Origin: Desulfomonilaceae bacterium
GTDB taxonomy: Bacteria > Desulfobacterota > Desulfomonilia > Desulfomonilales > Desulfomonilaceae
DNA: 64,000 bases
Assembly (NCBI GenBank): GCA_041662605.1
Contig: JBAZSD010000005.1
Coordinates: 150,756-214,755 of the forward strand
Direction of reading: 5' to 3'
Below the pieces are notes generated by a model. The model made no database searches, was not told the DNA's origin, and saw nothing but the letters and a program-made list of their open reading frames with translations. Shown piece after piece: positions 34,026 to 42,469 of the stretch (positions are counted from its first letter, which is position 1; every line of letters begins with the position of its first letter). Both the position numbers and the translations under genes were made by a program.

Positions 34026-35045
34026 TTATTTCTGAAGCCCGCCATACCATTTTTCGTAGTAGGTAAGGTATTCTCCAGTCTTTATCCTTCTCCACCAAGG
34101 CTCATTCTCTATGTACCAGCTCACGGTTTGATCTATGCCGTCTTCAAAACCGATCTCCGGCTCCCAGTTGAGTTCAGTTCTGATTTTATCCGAATTCATC
34201 GCATATCGACGATCGTGCCCTGGTCTGTCCTGGACATACTTGATCAACGACGAGGACTTGTTGAGTCTGGCCAGAATCTGTCTGACTATATCAATGTTGT
34301 GGCGCTCACAGGATCCCCCGATGTTGTAAACGTGGCCCGCCAGTCCCTTTCTCATTACTGTGTCGATAGCCTTGCAGTGGTCCAGCACATGTATCCAGTC
34401 ACGAATGTTCATCCCATCACCGTAAACCGGGAGGCCTTCATGCTGGATGGCGTTGGTGATCATTAGCGGTATGAGTTTTTCAGGAAACTGGAACGGCCCA
34501 TAATTATTAGAGCATCTGGTAATTACGACATCCATTCCATAGGTTTTGTAATACGCCCGCACCAGTAAGTCAGCAGCCGCCTTCGAAGCGGAATAAGGAC
34601 TGTTTGGTTTCAAATGGTTTGTTTCTGTGAATGATGGATCTAATGGGCCGAGAGAGCCGTAAACCTCATCTGTCGATATTTGAACAAACCGACATATCTT
34701 GTGTTCTTTACAGCAGTCCAGAAGAACCTGGGTTCCAATAATATTTGTTTTCAAAAAAGTGGACGCGTCCAATATTGATCGGTCTACGTGGGACTCCGCC
34801 GCAAAATTGACCACTATATCCGGTTTTGAAGACATAATTTCTGAAACCAGATTGCTGTCAGCTATGTCGCCTCTTACAAATTCATAACGGGAACCGTAAC
34901 TTTCAACTCCTAACAGGTTTTCCAGATTCCCTGCGTAGGTCAAAAGATCAAGATTGATAACGCTCAGATCCCTGTAAGTTTCGAGCATGTTCAAGATAAA
35001 ATTTGAACCAATAAAACCGAGCCCACCAGTTACAAGCAAACGCAT
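34026..35045 (-). CDS. rfbB: dTDP-glucose 4,6-dehydratase
   Basis: The protein (339 residues) has the Rossmann GGLGFIGSNF motif, the SDR catalytic triad region (ISTDEVYGSLG and YSASKAAADLLVRAY with YxxxK) and RCSNNYGPFQFPEKLIPL. It converts dTDP-glucose to dTDP-4-keto-6-deoxyglucose. I chose the ATG at 35045 because AGGAG lies ten bases before it. Together with the epimerase-like protein and thymidylyltransferase encoded just upstream it forms a dTDP-sugar operon; no rfbD is in the window. Confidence 0.95.
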   Translation of the reverse strand: MRLLVTGGLGFIGSNFILNMLETYRDLSVINLDLLTYAGNLENLLGVESYGSRYEFVRGDIADSNLVSEIMSSKPDIVVNFAAESHVDRSILDASTFLKTNIIGTQVLLDCCKEHKICRFVQISTDEVYGSLGPLDPSFTETNHLKPNSPYSASKAAADLLVRAYYKTYGMDVVITRCSNNYGPFQFPEKLIPLMITNAIQHEGLPVYGDGMNIRDWIHVLDHCKAIDTVMRKGLAGHVYNIGGSCERHNIDIVRQILARLNKSSSLIKYVQDRPGHDRRYAMNSDKIRTELNWEPEIGFEDGIDQTVSWYIENEPWWRRIKTGEYLTYYEKWYGGLQK

Positions 35046-35145
35046 TCCAGTTATTCTCCTGATACCGGCGCCTTCGGAATCCAAAGCCGCGCATGTTTTT
35101 AAATCTCTGGCTCAAAATATTCCGATAAACCCATCAACCATTTCT

Positions 35146-35643
35146 CTAGCCATCTTTTCTGGTCCAGTCATAAGGTATGACGTCTCCATGAGGATCAACT
35201 CTGAACTCATCAGGATCAGCCCTGTTGTAAGGCTCTGAAGGAATATTGATGACATAGGCCTCGTAATCACTTACGCATTTCCAACCGTGAAAGACTCCTG
35301 CCGGTATTACTATAAGTACCGGATTATATTCACCTGCATAGAGGACATTAAGAGCCCCACGAGTCTCAGAACCCTCACGATCATCATAAAGGACGGCCTT
35401 CACCATTCCTCTCACGCATGTAAATCGATCATCCTGAATCCTGTGATAATGCCAGGCCTTAACAACACCGGGATAAACAGTTGACAGGTAGACCTGACCA
35501 AATCCCGAGAAAAAAGGGTCGTCATTTCTCATTATTTCCATCAGCCTGCCGCGTTCATCAGGCACAACTTTGAGAGGCTGAATCACAACACCCTTAATGG
35601 GAGTCGATGATGGCTGTTTGAATTTGCTTTTCTTGAGAGACAT
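35146..35643 (-). CDS. dTDP-4-dehydrorhamnose 3,5-epimerase-like (RmlC-type cupin)
   Basis: The 165-residue cupin shows GQVYLSTVYPGVVKAWHYHR (the active-site His region of RmlC-like proteins), a conserved VIPAGVFHGWKC motif and PSEPYNRADPDE. It is about 20 residues shorter than classical RmlC, so a relative such as a 3-epimerase or 3,4-ketoisomerase cannot be ruled out. It lies 100 bp from rfbB and 2 bp from rfbA on the same strand, which supports a role in dTDP-deoxysugar synthesis for surface polysaccharide. Confidence 0.85.
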   Translation of the reverse strand: MSLKKSKFKQPSSTPIKGVVIQPLKVVPDERGRLMEIMRNDDPFFSGFGQVYLSTVYPGVVKAWHYHRIQDDRFTCVRGMVKAVLYDDREGSETRGALNVLYAGEYNPVLIVIPAGVFHGWKCVSDYEAYVINIPSEPYNRADPDEFRVDPHGDVIPYDWTRKDG

Positions 35644-35645
35644 TT

Positions 35646-36374
35646 TTAAACTTTGTTGGCTCCTCCGTGAGCGACAAGATTGGAAGCTTTTAATAGAGAA
35701 TCAAATGTTCCCGCGTCGGTCCACCACCCGTCAATCTGTGACCATGTCATAGTCCCCTGGTCAATGTAAAGATTGTTGACATCGGTTATTTCCAGTTCTC
35801 CCCGTTCCGATGGGTCCAACGTCTTTATGAAGTCGAAGACCTGAACATCATACATGTATATCCCCGTGACAGCGTAATTTGAAGGAGGATCAACGGGCTT
35901 TTCAATTATTCTTACAACTTTGTCTCCTTCAAGCACAGGAACCCCAAATCGCTGGGGATCTTCAACCTCTTTAAGCAATATCCTGGCCCCTGACCCCTGT
36001 TTTCGATATCCTTCAATCGCTTGCTGAATGGTTTTTTCTAGAAGATTGTCGCCAAGCACGACGCAGACAGGCCCACATGCCGCATGGTTTTCGGCAAGCG
36101 CCAAAGCGTCGGCTATACCACCTTCGCCTTCCTGGTAGGCATAGCTGATATTCTTGACTCCATATTCCTTCCCATTACCCAGTAACCTCAGGAAGTCTCC
36201 TGGATGATTACCTCCCGTGACAATAAGAATGTCATCGATTCCCGCTTTAACCAGACATTCGACCGGATAGGTAATCATAGGCCTGTTGTATATCGGCAAC
36301 AGGTGCTTGTTGGTAATTTTGGTTAGGGGGAATAAACGAGTGCCCAAACCGCCAGCGAGGATAACACCCTTCAT
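35646..36374 (-). CDS. rfbA: Glucose-1-phosphate thymidylyltransferase
   Basis: The 242-residue protein begins KGVILAGGLGTRLFPLTK, the nucleotide-binding signature, and contains YNRPMITYPVECLVKAGIDD and GVPVLEGDKVVRIIEKP. At 242 residues it is the short form of RmlA, lacking the C-terminal part of the E. coli enzyme. It makes dTDP-glucose from dTTP and glucose 1-phosphate. It is the first gene of the operon, 2 bp from the epimerase-like gene. Confidence 0.94.
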   Translation of the reverse strand: MKGVILAGGLGTRLFPLTKITNKHLLPIYNRPMITYPVECLVKAGIDDILIVTGGNHPGDFLRLLGNGKEYGVKNISYAYQEGEGGIADALALAENHAACGPVCVVLGDNLLEKTIQQAIEGYRKQGSGARILLKEVEDPQRFGVPVLEGDKVVRIIEKPVDPPSNYAVTGIYMYDVQVFDFIKTLDPSERGELEITDVNNLYIDQGTMTWSQIDGWWTDAGTFDSLLKASNLVAHGGANKV

Positions 36375-36582
36375 CTGAGATCTCCTTCCGGTCGATCAGA
36401 AGATACTTGTGAGGTAAACGCGTTCAATATTATTTTCGAATATTACTATTTTCCTCAATGTTTGATCAAGCCTGGAAACTAACATAGAATTACGACTAAT
36501 TCCTGAAATCATTTTCAGGCGTTGTAAAGCCTAAATCGTTGACTAAACCTGAAAACTACGATAATTGGGGTTCAGGGTGAAA

Positions 36583-38136
36583 ATGCGGGAAAGCTTTGAT
36601 AAAAAAGGCCAGGACAATAGTTCAAAGCTAACAATTTCTCAATTGTTGGCCAAATTCAGAATATTGCTTGAAATTGGCAGAGGCCTTCTTGGACAGGACC
36701 CTTTCAATCAAAAAATCCTCTCTACGATCTCCCTCATCAATCGTTTATTAGGAAATCGCGCAGATATCGCCATATGGCTTGAAATAAACGGAGACATTTT
36801 CGGAGAAAAACCCGAAAACGGTCACGGTGCCCTTTTCATTAAAGATATCCAGGTCCAAAACCGCGTCTGCGGTCGATTAGGCGTAAAATACGGCCGAGAT
36901 GAACAAATCTTTCCTGAAGACGAATATTTTCTGGAGGAAGTAGCGGAATCCATCGGAAGGAAATTAGAAGTTCATGAATTGAATCAGATGCTGAGACAGT
37001 CAGAGGAACGCTACAAGAAATTAGCGGCAAACCTGTCTCAGGAGATGTGGCGCCGAACTGAAGCTTTGGCGAGTGAAACAGGATATCTTGAAGGCATATT
37101 GAGATCATCCGCAGATATGATCATGACTACAGACCTCGATTCCAGGATCGTTGAATTCAATCCTGCGGCGGAAAAGCTGTTAGGATATTCCGCTGAAGAA
37201 ATTCAGGGCCACAAGATCCATGAGGTATGGGTCGACACATGTGAACGGAACGAGATCCTGGAAGAGGTTCAAAACTCTGGTGGAATAAGAAATTACAAGA
37301 CCAAACTTAAAAGAAAAGATGGCGCAATTGTTGAAATATCCCTCACCCTGTCTCAGTTAAAAGATAACGAAGGACGACTTCTTGGGACAGTAGGAATAAG
37401 TAGGGACATCGGACAGGACAACGCCATTACCAGAGAATTGGAAAGACTCAACAAGAACTATCGGGAAGCTATTCATTTCATAAATCACGAAAACAAGAAT
37501 TCTCTTCTGGTGATCGGTGGGTTCGTCAAGAGACTGCTCGACACTGAGACGGATCCGAAGCGACGGGAACAACTTGAAATTATATATCATCATTCCACCT
37601 TTCTGGAAGCCATGAGTCGCGATTTTCTTACTATGGCGGACCTTGAGCAGGGAGAGTTTCAGATCCGTAGGCAGGAAATCGGAAATTTCTATGAAGAGGT
37701 CCTGTTGCCTGCAATGGTTGGGCTTAAAGAACGGTACCCTAACTCTTTCGACAGTTATGATCAAAGTCTGGGAGGCGTAGGTTTAGTTCCTGTTTATGGG
37801 GACCCCAGATTTCTGGAAATTGTCTACCGCAATCTGTTCGGGAACGCTCTGAAATATGGATACCCCGGAGGCAGAATAGCGTACGGAGTGGTCGACCTTG
37901 GCGATAAATTCTTGTTCAATGTTTGGAACGAAGGCCCAGGAATTGAGTTCGAAGAGCGAGAAATGATATTTGAGAAATTCTACAGAATACCTAACGAAAT
38001 AACTCGTACAAAACGTGGAACAGGGTTGGGCCTCTACAACATCAAGAGGATTATTGAGGCTCACGGTGGAAATATCTGGTGTGAATCAGAAATGGGAAAG
38101 TGGGTTAATTTCCTTTTTACTCTACCCAAAGAATGA
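36583..38136 (+). CDS. PAS-domain sensor histidine kinase (GAF-like N-terminus)
   Basis: The roughly 517-residue cytoplasmic protein has a GAF-like N-terminal part (about 25-130), a PAS domain (about 180-290; SSADMIMTTDLDSRIVEFNP), an H-box (HFINHENKNSLLVIGG) and an ATPase domain with NLFGNALKYG, GPGIEFEE and GTGLGLYNI. No membrane segment is apparent. There is no response-regulator gene beside it, so it is an orphan kinase here. I chose the ATG at 36583; a TTG at 36565 would add six residues. Confidence 0.88.
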   Translation: MRESFDKKGQDNSSKLTISQLLAKFRILLEIGRGLLGQDPFNQKILSTISLINRLLGNRADIAIWLEINGDIFGEKPENGHGALFIKDIQVQNRVCGRLGVKYGRDEQIFPEDEYFLEEVAESIGRKLEVHELNQMLRQSEERYKKLAANLSQEMWRRTEALASETGYLEGILRSSADMIMTTDLDSRIVEFNPAAEKLLGYSAEEIQGHKIHEVWVDTCERNEILEEVQNSGGIRNYKTKLKRKDGAIVEISLTLSQLKDNEGRLLGTVGISRDIGQDNAITRELERLNKNYREAIHFINHENKNSLLVIGGFVKRLLDTETDPKRREQLEIIYHHSTFLEAMSRDFLTMADLEQGEFQIRRQEIGNFYEEVLLPAMVGLKERYPNSFDSYDQSLGGVGLVPVYGDPRFLEIVYRNLFGNALKYGYPGGRIAYGVVDLGDKFLFNVWNEGPGIEFEEREMIFEKFYRIPNEITRTKRGTGLGLYNIKRIIEAHGGNIWCESEMGKWVNFLFTLPKE

Positions 38137-38151
38137 AGGTCATTATTCTTT
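38128..38151. terminator. Weak hairpin between convergent genes
   Basis: AAAGAAT (38128-38134) and ATTCTTT (38145-38151) can pair at the end of the kinase gene and before the end of the carboxypeptidase gene. The stem is short and AT-rich. Confidence 0.3.
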
Positions 38152-38170
38152 AGATAAAAATCCTCTTCAG

Positions 38171-39241
38171 TTATTTGGAGGCGACTTTTGGACTGGAATC
38201 AACAGAAACGCTCTTGGAAGCTGACGTTTCTTTGATGGCTTTGTGATACAGCAGACGAGTGTCTCTGAAATGGTTAGGACTCCCCAACACTACTATTACA
38301 AAGACGTTTTTCCCGGGTGTAAACTCAGAGGCGAGGCAATGGCCGGCTCTGCATGTAAACCCTGTTTTTCCTCCCACCACCGGGAGATTATCCCGCAGTA
38401 ATTTATTTGTGTTTCTGATTGCATAACCTTTGGGATTGAGTTTACTGGCGAGCACGTAGGATTTTTTCTGACAAATGGTCCTTATGGTCAGGTTTGAAAA
38501 AGCTATCCTTGCGATAGTTGCAATTTCGCGCGCAGTGGAGACATTTGCTTCACTTTCGGGTTCTTTGTCGTCTTTAGTAGCGGAACCGAGCTTTTTATCC
38601 AGCCCACTCGGAGTGAAAAACTGAGTATGGACGGCGCCTATGCTCTTGGCTTTCTGGTTTAGAGCCTGGATAAATTTTGTCTTGCCGCCGGGAAACGCGC
38701 ACGCTAAAGCTTCCGCGCAGTCATTGCCTGAGCTTATCAGCATCCCATGCAACAAATCTTTGACCGTAAGGGTATCTCCCGGTTTCAAGCCGACTACGGA
38801 TTTGGGAACAGTCTTAATGTGGTCCGGAATGGTTATTTCCCTGTCAAGCGGCATATGATCCAGAGTTAGCAACGCTGTTACCATTTTGGTCAGGCTGGCG
38901 ATAGGCAATTTCTGGTCTGCGTTTTTGGATATCAATGTTTGATTGTTCGCGAGGTTGACGCAATATGCGGCCTTGGCCTGGACTCCGGGGGAAACCGGCT
39001 TTATATATTTCGTTCTGGACGGTTTTATCGATGATTTCTTCTTGACCTTTACGTGAGGCTTTTTTGCGGTCTTCTTGGCCACAACTTGCTGCCTGGACGA
39101 TTTTGACGCGGCAAAAGAGTCCCCACAGGAGCCCGTCAGGAAAACCAGTGTCAAAGATATCGTGAAATAAATAAGACATAATTTAGAACGAGAAAAATGG
39201 CAGTCCGCTCCAGCATGATCAGTCTTTGCGTTAGGTGACAT
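38171..39241 (-). CDS. D-alanyl-D-alanine carboxypeptidase (penicillin-binding protein, class S11)
   Basis: The 356-residue protein has a hydrophobic export segment (about 24-42), a Lys-rich linker, then the three serine-peptidase motifs SLTK (IASLTKMVTALL), SSGND and KTG (VGGKTGFTCRAG). It trims the terminal D-Ala from peptidoglycan stem peptides in the periplasm. The linker KKTAKKPHVKVKKKSSIKP is unusually basic and may bind wall or membrane phosphates. It is a single-gene unit. Confidence 0.93.
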   Translation of the reverse strand: MSPNAKTDHAGADCHFSRSKLCLIYFTISLTLVFLTGSCGDSFAASKSSRQQVVAKKTAKKPHVKVKKKSSIKPSRTKYIKPVSPGVQAKAAYCVNLANNQTLISKNADQKLPIASLTKMVTALLTLDHMPLDREITIPDHIKTVPKSVVGLKPGDTLTVKDLLHGMLISSGNDCAEALACAFPGGKTKFIQALNQKAKSIGAVHTQFFTPSGLDKKLGSATKDDKEPESEANVSTAREIATIARIAFSNLTIRTICQKKSYVLASKLNPKGYAIRNTNKLLRDNLPVVGGKTGFTCRAGHCLASEFTPGKNVFVIVVLGSPNHFRDTRLLYHKAIKETSASKSVSVDSSPKVASK

Positions 39242-39380
39242 TTTTACCCTGTTAAACTAATCTCTTAATAGGGCTATTGTATAGCACACTTTATCGTTTT
39301 TTTAAAGATGTTTAGACTTGGAGCGTGACCTATTAATATCGCGCGCTATTTCAGTAATAGATCTGAAGGAGGCCGTTCTT

Positions 39381-39719
39381 ATGGTTAGAGCCAGACTGTG
39401 GTTCCGTTGCGCTGCAATGCATGATCCCGTCACCCCGAGGTTGGTTAGCCCGGCGGTCATAGGTTGGATGGCGAAAAATCGGAGGGTGGATCTGACGATT
39501 GAACGTGACTTCACGGGCACGGAACTGCTCAAGAGAATGAAAGGCTGGATAACAGTGAGTCCCAAGGACGCCATAGAAGTTTTTGAAAAACATGGGAGAC
39601 TCAAAACCTTTGATGATGGTGAACTGGTGATCGAGGTCGAATCCGAGGAACTTTTTGAGGCTTTGACCGGTGAGATCCAGAAGAGATTCAAGGATCAATG
39701 TGATCTGGAAAGGATCTGA
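39381..39719 (+). CDS. Hypothetical protein, 112 residues
   Basis: A frame with AAGGAGG eight bases before the ATG at 39381 encodes 112 residues, opening MVRARLWFR. The later part (RVDLTIERDFTGTELLKRMKG ... ELVIEVESEELFEALTGEIQ) has the strand-helix rhythm of an HPr-like fold, but without the phosphorylated His, so this is weak. I do not recognise the family. A 25-bp gap separates it from the convergent PII-like gene. Confidence 0.55.
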   Translation: MVRARLWFRCAAMHDPVTPRLVSPAVIGWMAKNRRVDLTIERDFTGTELLKRMKGWITVSPKDAIEVFEKHGRLKTFDDGELVIEVESEELFEALTGEIQKRFKDQCDLERI

Positions 39720-39744
39720 ATCATCCAACCAGCGTCATTGCAAG

Positions 39745-40092
39745 TCAAATGGACAAAGCGTCAATATCTTTTTCGCCTGTTCTAACGCGAATTACGGATT
39801 CGACGCGTGTAACAGTTACGACGCTGTCATCCAGTTTTCCAGAGGATCCATGTAAACAGACGGCCTCGATAACTGATACAACCAGCCAGTCGGGTACCAC
39901 CACCTGTATGTTAATGTGAGGTGTCAGATCGGCTGACCGGGCATCGGCGGAGCTGAACCTGGAACCTGTTCTCTGAGAAACAACCTGTCTAAGTATTTCA
40001 GTGACGGTCATTCCTCCAATGCCGAGATCGGCCAGCGCTTCTCTGACATCATCAAGTTTAAAAGGTTTGATAGTGGCTTCTATTGAAAACAT
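39745..40092 (-). CDS. PII-like signal protein with atypical T-loop
   Basis: This 115-residue protein has IEATIKPFKLDDVREALADLGIGGMTVTE, the start of a PII fold, and ends with SGKLDDSVVTVTRVESVIRVRTGE, matching the C-terminal nucleotide-binding signature of GlnB/GlnK. The T-loop tip differs: the usual YRGAEY with the uridylylated Tyr is replaced by SRFSSADARSADL, so uridylylation on that residue is not possible. It is not next to amtB or glnA. It may bind nucleotides and regulate a different partner. Confidence 0.85.
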   Translation of the reverse strand: MFSIEATIKPFKLDDVREALADLGIGGMTVTEILRQVVSQRTGSRFSSADARSADLTPHINIQVVVPDWLVVSVIEAVCLHGSSGKLDDSVVTVTRVESVIRVRTGEKDIDALSI

Positions 40093-40149
40093 AAGCTGGA
40101 TTGTCGTAAGGTCTTGGAGTAAGCAATTTTTAAAAATAGAACAAATGAT

Positions 40150-40179
40150 TTGACATAAAAGCATATCGTAAAATAGATT
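40150..40179 (+). promoter_or_regulatory. Possible tRNA promoter
   Basis: TTGACA (40150-40155), an 18-bp spacer and TAGATT (40174-40179) lie about 35 bp before the tRNA gene. Confidence 0.4.
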
Positions 40180-40212
40180 AAAAGGCTATATATGAAACGG
40201 TTAATTCTAAAT

Positions 40213-40288
40213 GCCCCCGTAGCTCAGGGGATAGAGCGACGGATTCCTAATCCGCAGGTCGCAGGTTCGATTCCTGCCGGGGGTACCA
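40213..40288 (+). tRNA. tRNA-Arg (CCT anticodon)
   Basis: The 76-nt sequence folds as a cloverleaf: acceptor GCCCCCG/CGGGGGT, D stem GCTC/GAGC, anticodon loop TTCCTAA with anticodon CCT (reads AGG), T arm GCAGG-TTCGATT-CCTGC, and an encoded CCA end. The 27-43 pair is a mismatch. A decayed tyrosine integrase lies just downstream, pointing towards it, so its 3' end is a likely former attachment site. I did not find a second copy of the tRNA tail in the window. Confidence 0.93.
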
Positions 40289-40393
40289 AAGAAATCAGTA
40301 AGTTAGGTACCAAGAAACACAAAAAAGTGACTCACTAATCACCTTAATCTCAAAAATGCTAACATTTTGCTAACATCCATGCTATCCAGCATT

Positions 40394-40950
40394 CTATTTT
40401 CCACTCTTAGAAGCAACTAGAATTTGAGTTAACCCATGGTCGTAAGTGAACTTATCAATGGCGTTGACAAGTTCGTCGTCGCTGATAACCCCATATCTCT
40501 CTGACACATCTAAACTGCGGTCGCTGTGGCCTAGTATTGACTCTCGTATCTCTGAATCTATTCCTGGCCGTCATGCGTTTGTCTTCCATGTATGGCGCCA
40601 TCGTAACTTGTGAACCTCGCCCTGGCGCATACCTTGTGAGATAACTAACCCATATCATATCCTGATACCACTCTGGGCATTCACCAATTATCCGTTGAAT
40701 ATCATCAAACCCGATGTAGACATGCCGTAGACTTGATTTTTCCGATAACCGCTTCAATAAACGACAATGCAGTTTCTGGAACATTAACTGGCTTCGGCGC
40801 TATTTCAGATGGCATTTCCCATTTCTGGTTTGTGAACAACCTGATACATGTCTGTTTAGCTGGCCCTGTAAGCCCACCATAGTCATTGCGTTGCAATGCG
40901 TCCCAAAGTTCAGCTTCGATTGCCGCGGCCTGACGTTTCCAAGTGACTGA
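40394..40950 (-). pseudogene. Decayed tyrosine recombinase (phage-type integrase)
   Basis: Reading the minus strand from about 40950, fragments in shifting frames resemble a phage integrase. ELWDALQRNDYGGL is followed by a frame change to DDIQRIIGECPEWYQDMIWV. A one-base insertion then leads into SQGMRQGEVHKLRW, the box I-type segment. This runs into RHTWKTNA, an in-frame TGA, and ILGHSDRSLDVSERYG, the box II-type segment, ending at 40396. The stretch between box I and box II is far too short, so an internal deletion as well as frameshifts has occurred. It lies 105 bp from tRNA-Arg with its 3' end toward it. Confidence 0.75.
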
Positions 40951-41039
40951 AAAATATACAAAGTATAGAAGAATATACTTGACACTGGTTCTATACAAGT
41001 ATAGACAGTATATAGATTGATTGAGAAAGGTACCAGACA

Positions 41040-41479
41040 ATGAGAGTAGCCCAATATTTGAGAGTCTCTTCAGCAGACCAGAAAAAAGAGGGAACAAGTC
41101 TCATGGTCGAACAGAAACAACTTCAATCTTTCTGTGACATGAAAGGCTACTCAGACATAACCGTCTATAAGGATGGCGCAGTGAGTGGTGGAAAACCAAT
41201 GCTGGAAAAACCAGCGGGAACAAGTCTTATGGAAGACGCAAAGAATGGGAAACTTGACCTTATCCTAATCACGAAACCAGACCGTGGATTGAGAAATGTT
41301 GTAGATTCCCATTCAAACCATCGAGGCATTAGATAAATTCAAAGTTAAAGCTGCTGAATGAATTGCCACCTGATAATCAAGAGAAGTTCAAGGAATATTT
41401 GAATGAGTCTGTCAAAAGAAGAAGAAAACCAGCTAAGAGACATCTTAAAGTGGTGGTCAGGAAAGAGCGTCGAAAATAA
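41040..41479 (+). pseudogene. Frameshifted serine recombinase fragment
   Basis: The first frame encodes MRVAQYLRVSSADQKKEG, with the catalytic Ser region of resolvases (YLRVSS), and continues through KNGKLDLILITKPDRGLRNVVDS. There it shifts into another frame (IQTIEALDKFKVK) and again (LLNELPPDNQEKFKEYLNES), ending at 41479. The DNA-binding half is missing. It is a remnant of the mobile element that left this island. Confidence 0.7.
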
Positions 41480-41717
41480 CCCGAAATTCAGCCATGACAG
41501 TCCACGAGTAGCACCGGTAAGGTTGTCGGCCCAGATGTATGAAGATGCTCTTCAATTGGCTCGTAGCAAAGCGAATTACCGCACCTTCAGTCGTATGATG
41601 GAAATGCTGATATGGAAGGAATTGGGGTCCGACCCGAAGTATCTCAAGGCATCCACATCAAGAGATAATCAACAGTCGTCTCTAAAATTGTCGCTGGAAA
41701 AGGATGTAGACGATTAG
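41403..41717 (+). CDS. Hypothetical island protein, 104 residues
   Basis: The 104-residue protein contains a segment PVRLSAQMYEDALQLARSKA followed by YRTFSRMMEMLIWKELGSD, which has the look of a ribbon-helix-helix-type or small DNA-binding helix pair, but I cannot place the family. It overlaps the end of the recombinase remnant in another frame. A degenerate copy of its C-terminal half lies about 350 bp downstream. Confidence 0.5.
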   Translation: MSLSKEEENQLRDILKWWSGKSVENNPKFSHDSPRVAPVRLSAQMYEDALQLARSKANYRTFSRMMEMLIWKELGSDPKYLKASTSRDNQQSSLKLSLEKDVDD

Positions 41718-41759
41718 TCGGTCATGTCATGTGACCACCTGCTTAACGGGGTCTAACTT

Positions 41760-42029
41760 ATGGGAGGTATGGACGTGGTAGCAATAGAAAATTATTCGAG
41801 CGATTCACACATTTTTCCACCGTTTATTTTCGATGGTAGCCGCAAAGGAAGAGCGGAAGCAATCCAGGACTTCTTGGCTAAAGACACAACAGACCAGTTC
41901 ATAACAATTGATTGGTGCCTGAAAAAGTATAAGCAGGGCTCGAATAGGCTCTCTGTTGAAGATATATTGGGCGTAATGTGCGGAGAGCGGGTGAAACTGG
42001 AATCCAGATATGACACGTATCAGGACTAA
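41760..42029 (+). CDS. Hypothetical island protein, 89 residues
   Basis: An acidic, soluble 89-residue frame with no recognised domain. It follows the 104-residue gene by about 40 bp. A second ATG at 41769 could be the true start. Real-gene status rests on length and strand only. Confidence 0.4.
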   Translation: MGGMDVVAIENYSSDSHIFPPFIFDGSRKGRAEAIQDFLAKDTTDQFITIDWCLKKYKQGSNRLSVEDILGVMCGERVKLESRYDTYQD

Positions 42030-42063
42030 CATGAATGCATGAAATTATTATTGATAACGGTGC

Positions 42064-42220
42064 CACACAAGAGGCTCGTAGCAAAGAGACTTACCGCACC
42101 TTGAGCTGGATGCTGGAAATGCTGATATAGAAGGATTTGGGGCCCGACCCCAAATACCTCAAGACACACGCCACGATTGATGATAATAAGGGGTCGTTAT
42201 CTTTAGACAAGGTAGATTAG
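42064..42220 (+). pseudogene. Degenerate partial copy of the 104-residue island gene
   Basis: Translated, this stretch reads ARSKETYRTLSWMLEMLI, then an in-frame TAG, then KDLGPDPKYLKTHATIDD. It matches ARSKANYRTFSRMMEMLIWKELGSDPKYLKASTS in the gene at 41403. It ends at a TAG at 42220, three bases before the next gene. It is a truncated duplicate. Confidence 0.7.
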
Positions 42221-42222
42221 CC

Positions 42223-42468
42223 ATGAAACATCTGATTCTCGCCGCGCTGATTCTCACACCTACTCTACGTCTAGCCGCTGATAGCGATACCTATCGGAAC
42301 AAGGATGGTGATATTGTAGGTGACACTTCACGTCCCGGCGATGTAATAAATTACACGGACAAGAATGGCAATTATGCCGGCAGCGAAACCCGTTACAACA
42401 ATGGTAAAACTGTGTTCAGAAACAAAGACGGTGACATTATTGGCATCATAAACAAGGACAGTGATTGA
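42223..42468 (+). CDS. Small secreted protein with repeated RNKDGDI motif
   Basis: The 81-residue protein has a signal peptide (MKHLILAALILTPTLRLAA) and a repeated unit: RNKDGDIVGDTS, TDKNGNYAGSETR and RNKDGDIIGIINK, about 20 residues apart. No family recognised; the Asp/Asn/Gly-rich repeats could bind calcium but this is a guess. It is overlapped by 42470 at a one-base gap and likely co-transcribed. Confidence 0.5.
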   Translation: MKHLILAALILTPTLRLAADSDTYRNKDGDIVGDTSRPGDVINYTDKNGNYAGSETRYNNGKTVFRNKDGDIIGIINKDSD

Positions 42469-42469
42469 T

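Noticed and set aside
39302..39728. Minus-strand frames of 125-129 residues opposite the 112-residue hypothetical gene
   Set aside because: They lack ribosome-binding sites and their composition (Ser/Leu/Phe-rich) is typical of an antisense shadow, whereas the plus frame has AAGGAGG at the right spacing.
40289..40393. Repeated TGCTAACAT near the tRNA as a possible CRISPR or att array
   Set aside because: Only two copies 14 bases apart, no spacer structure; at most an arm-binding site of the lost integrase.
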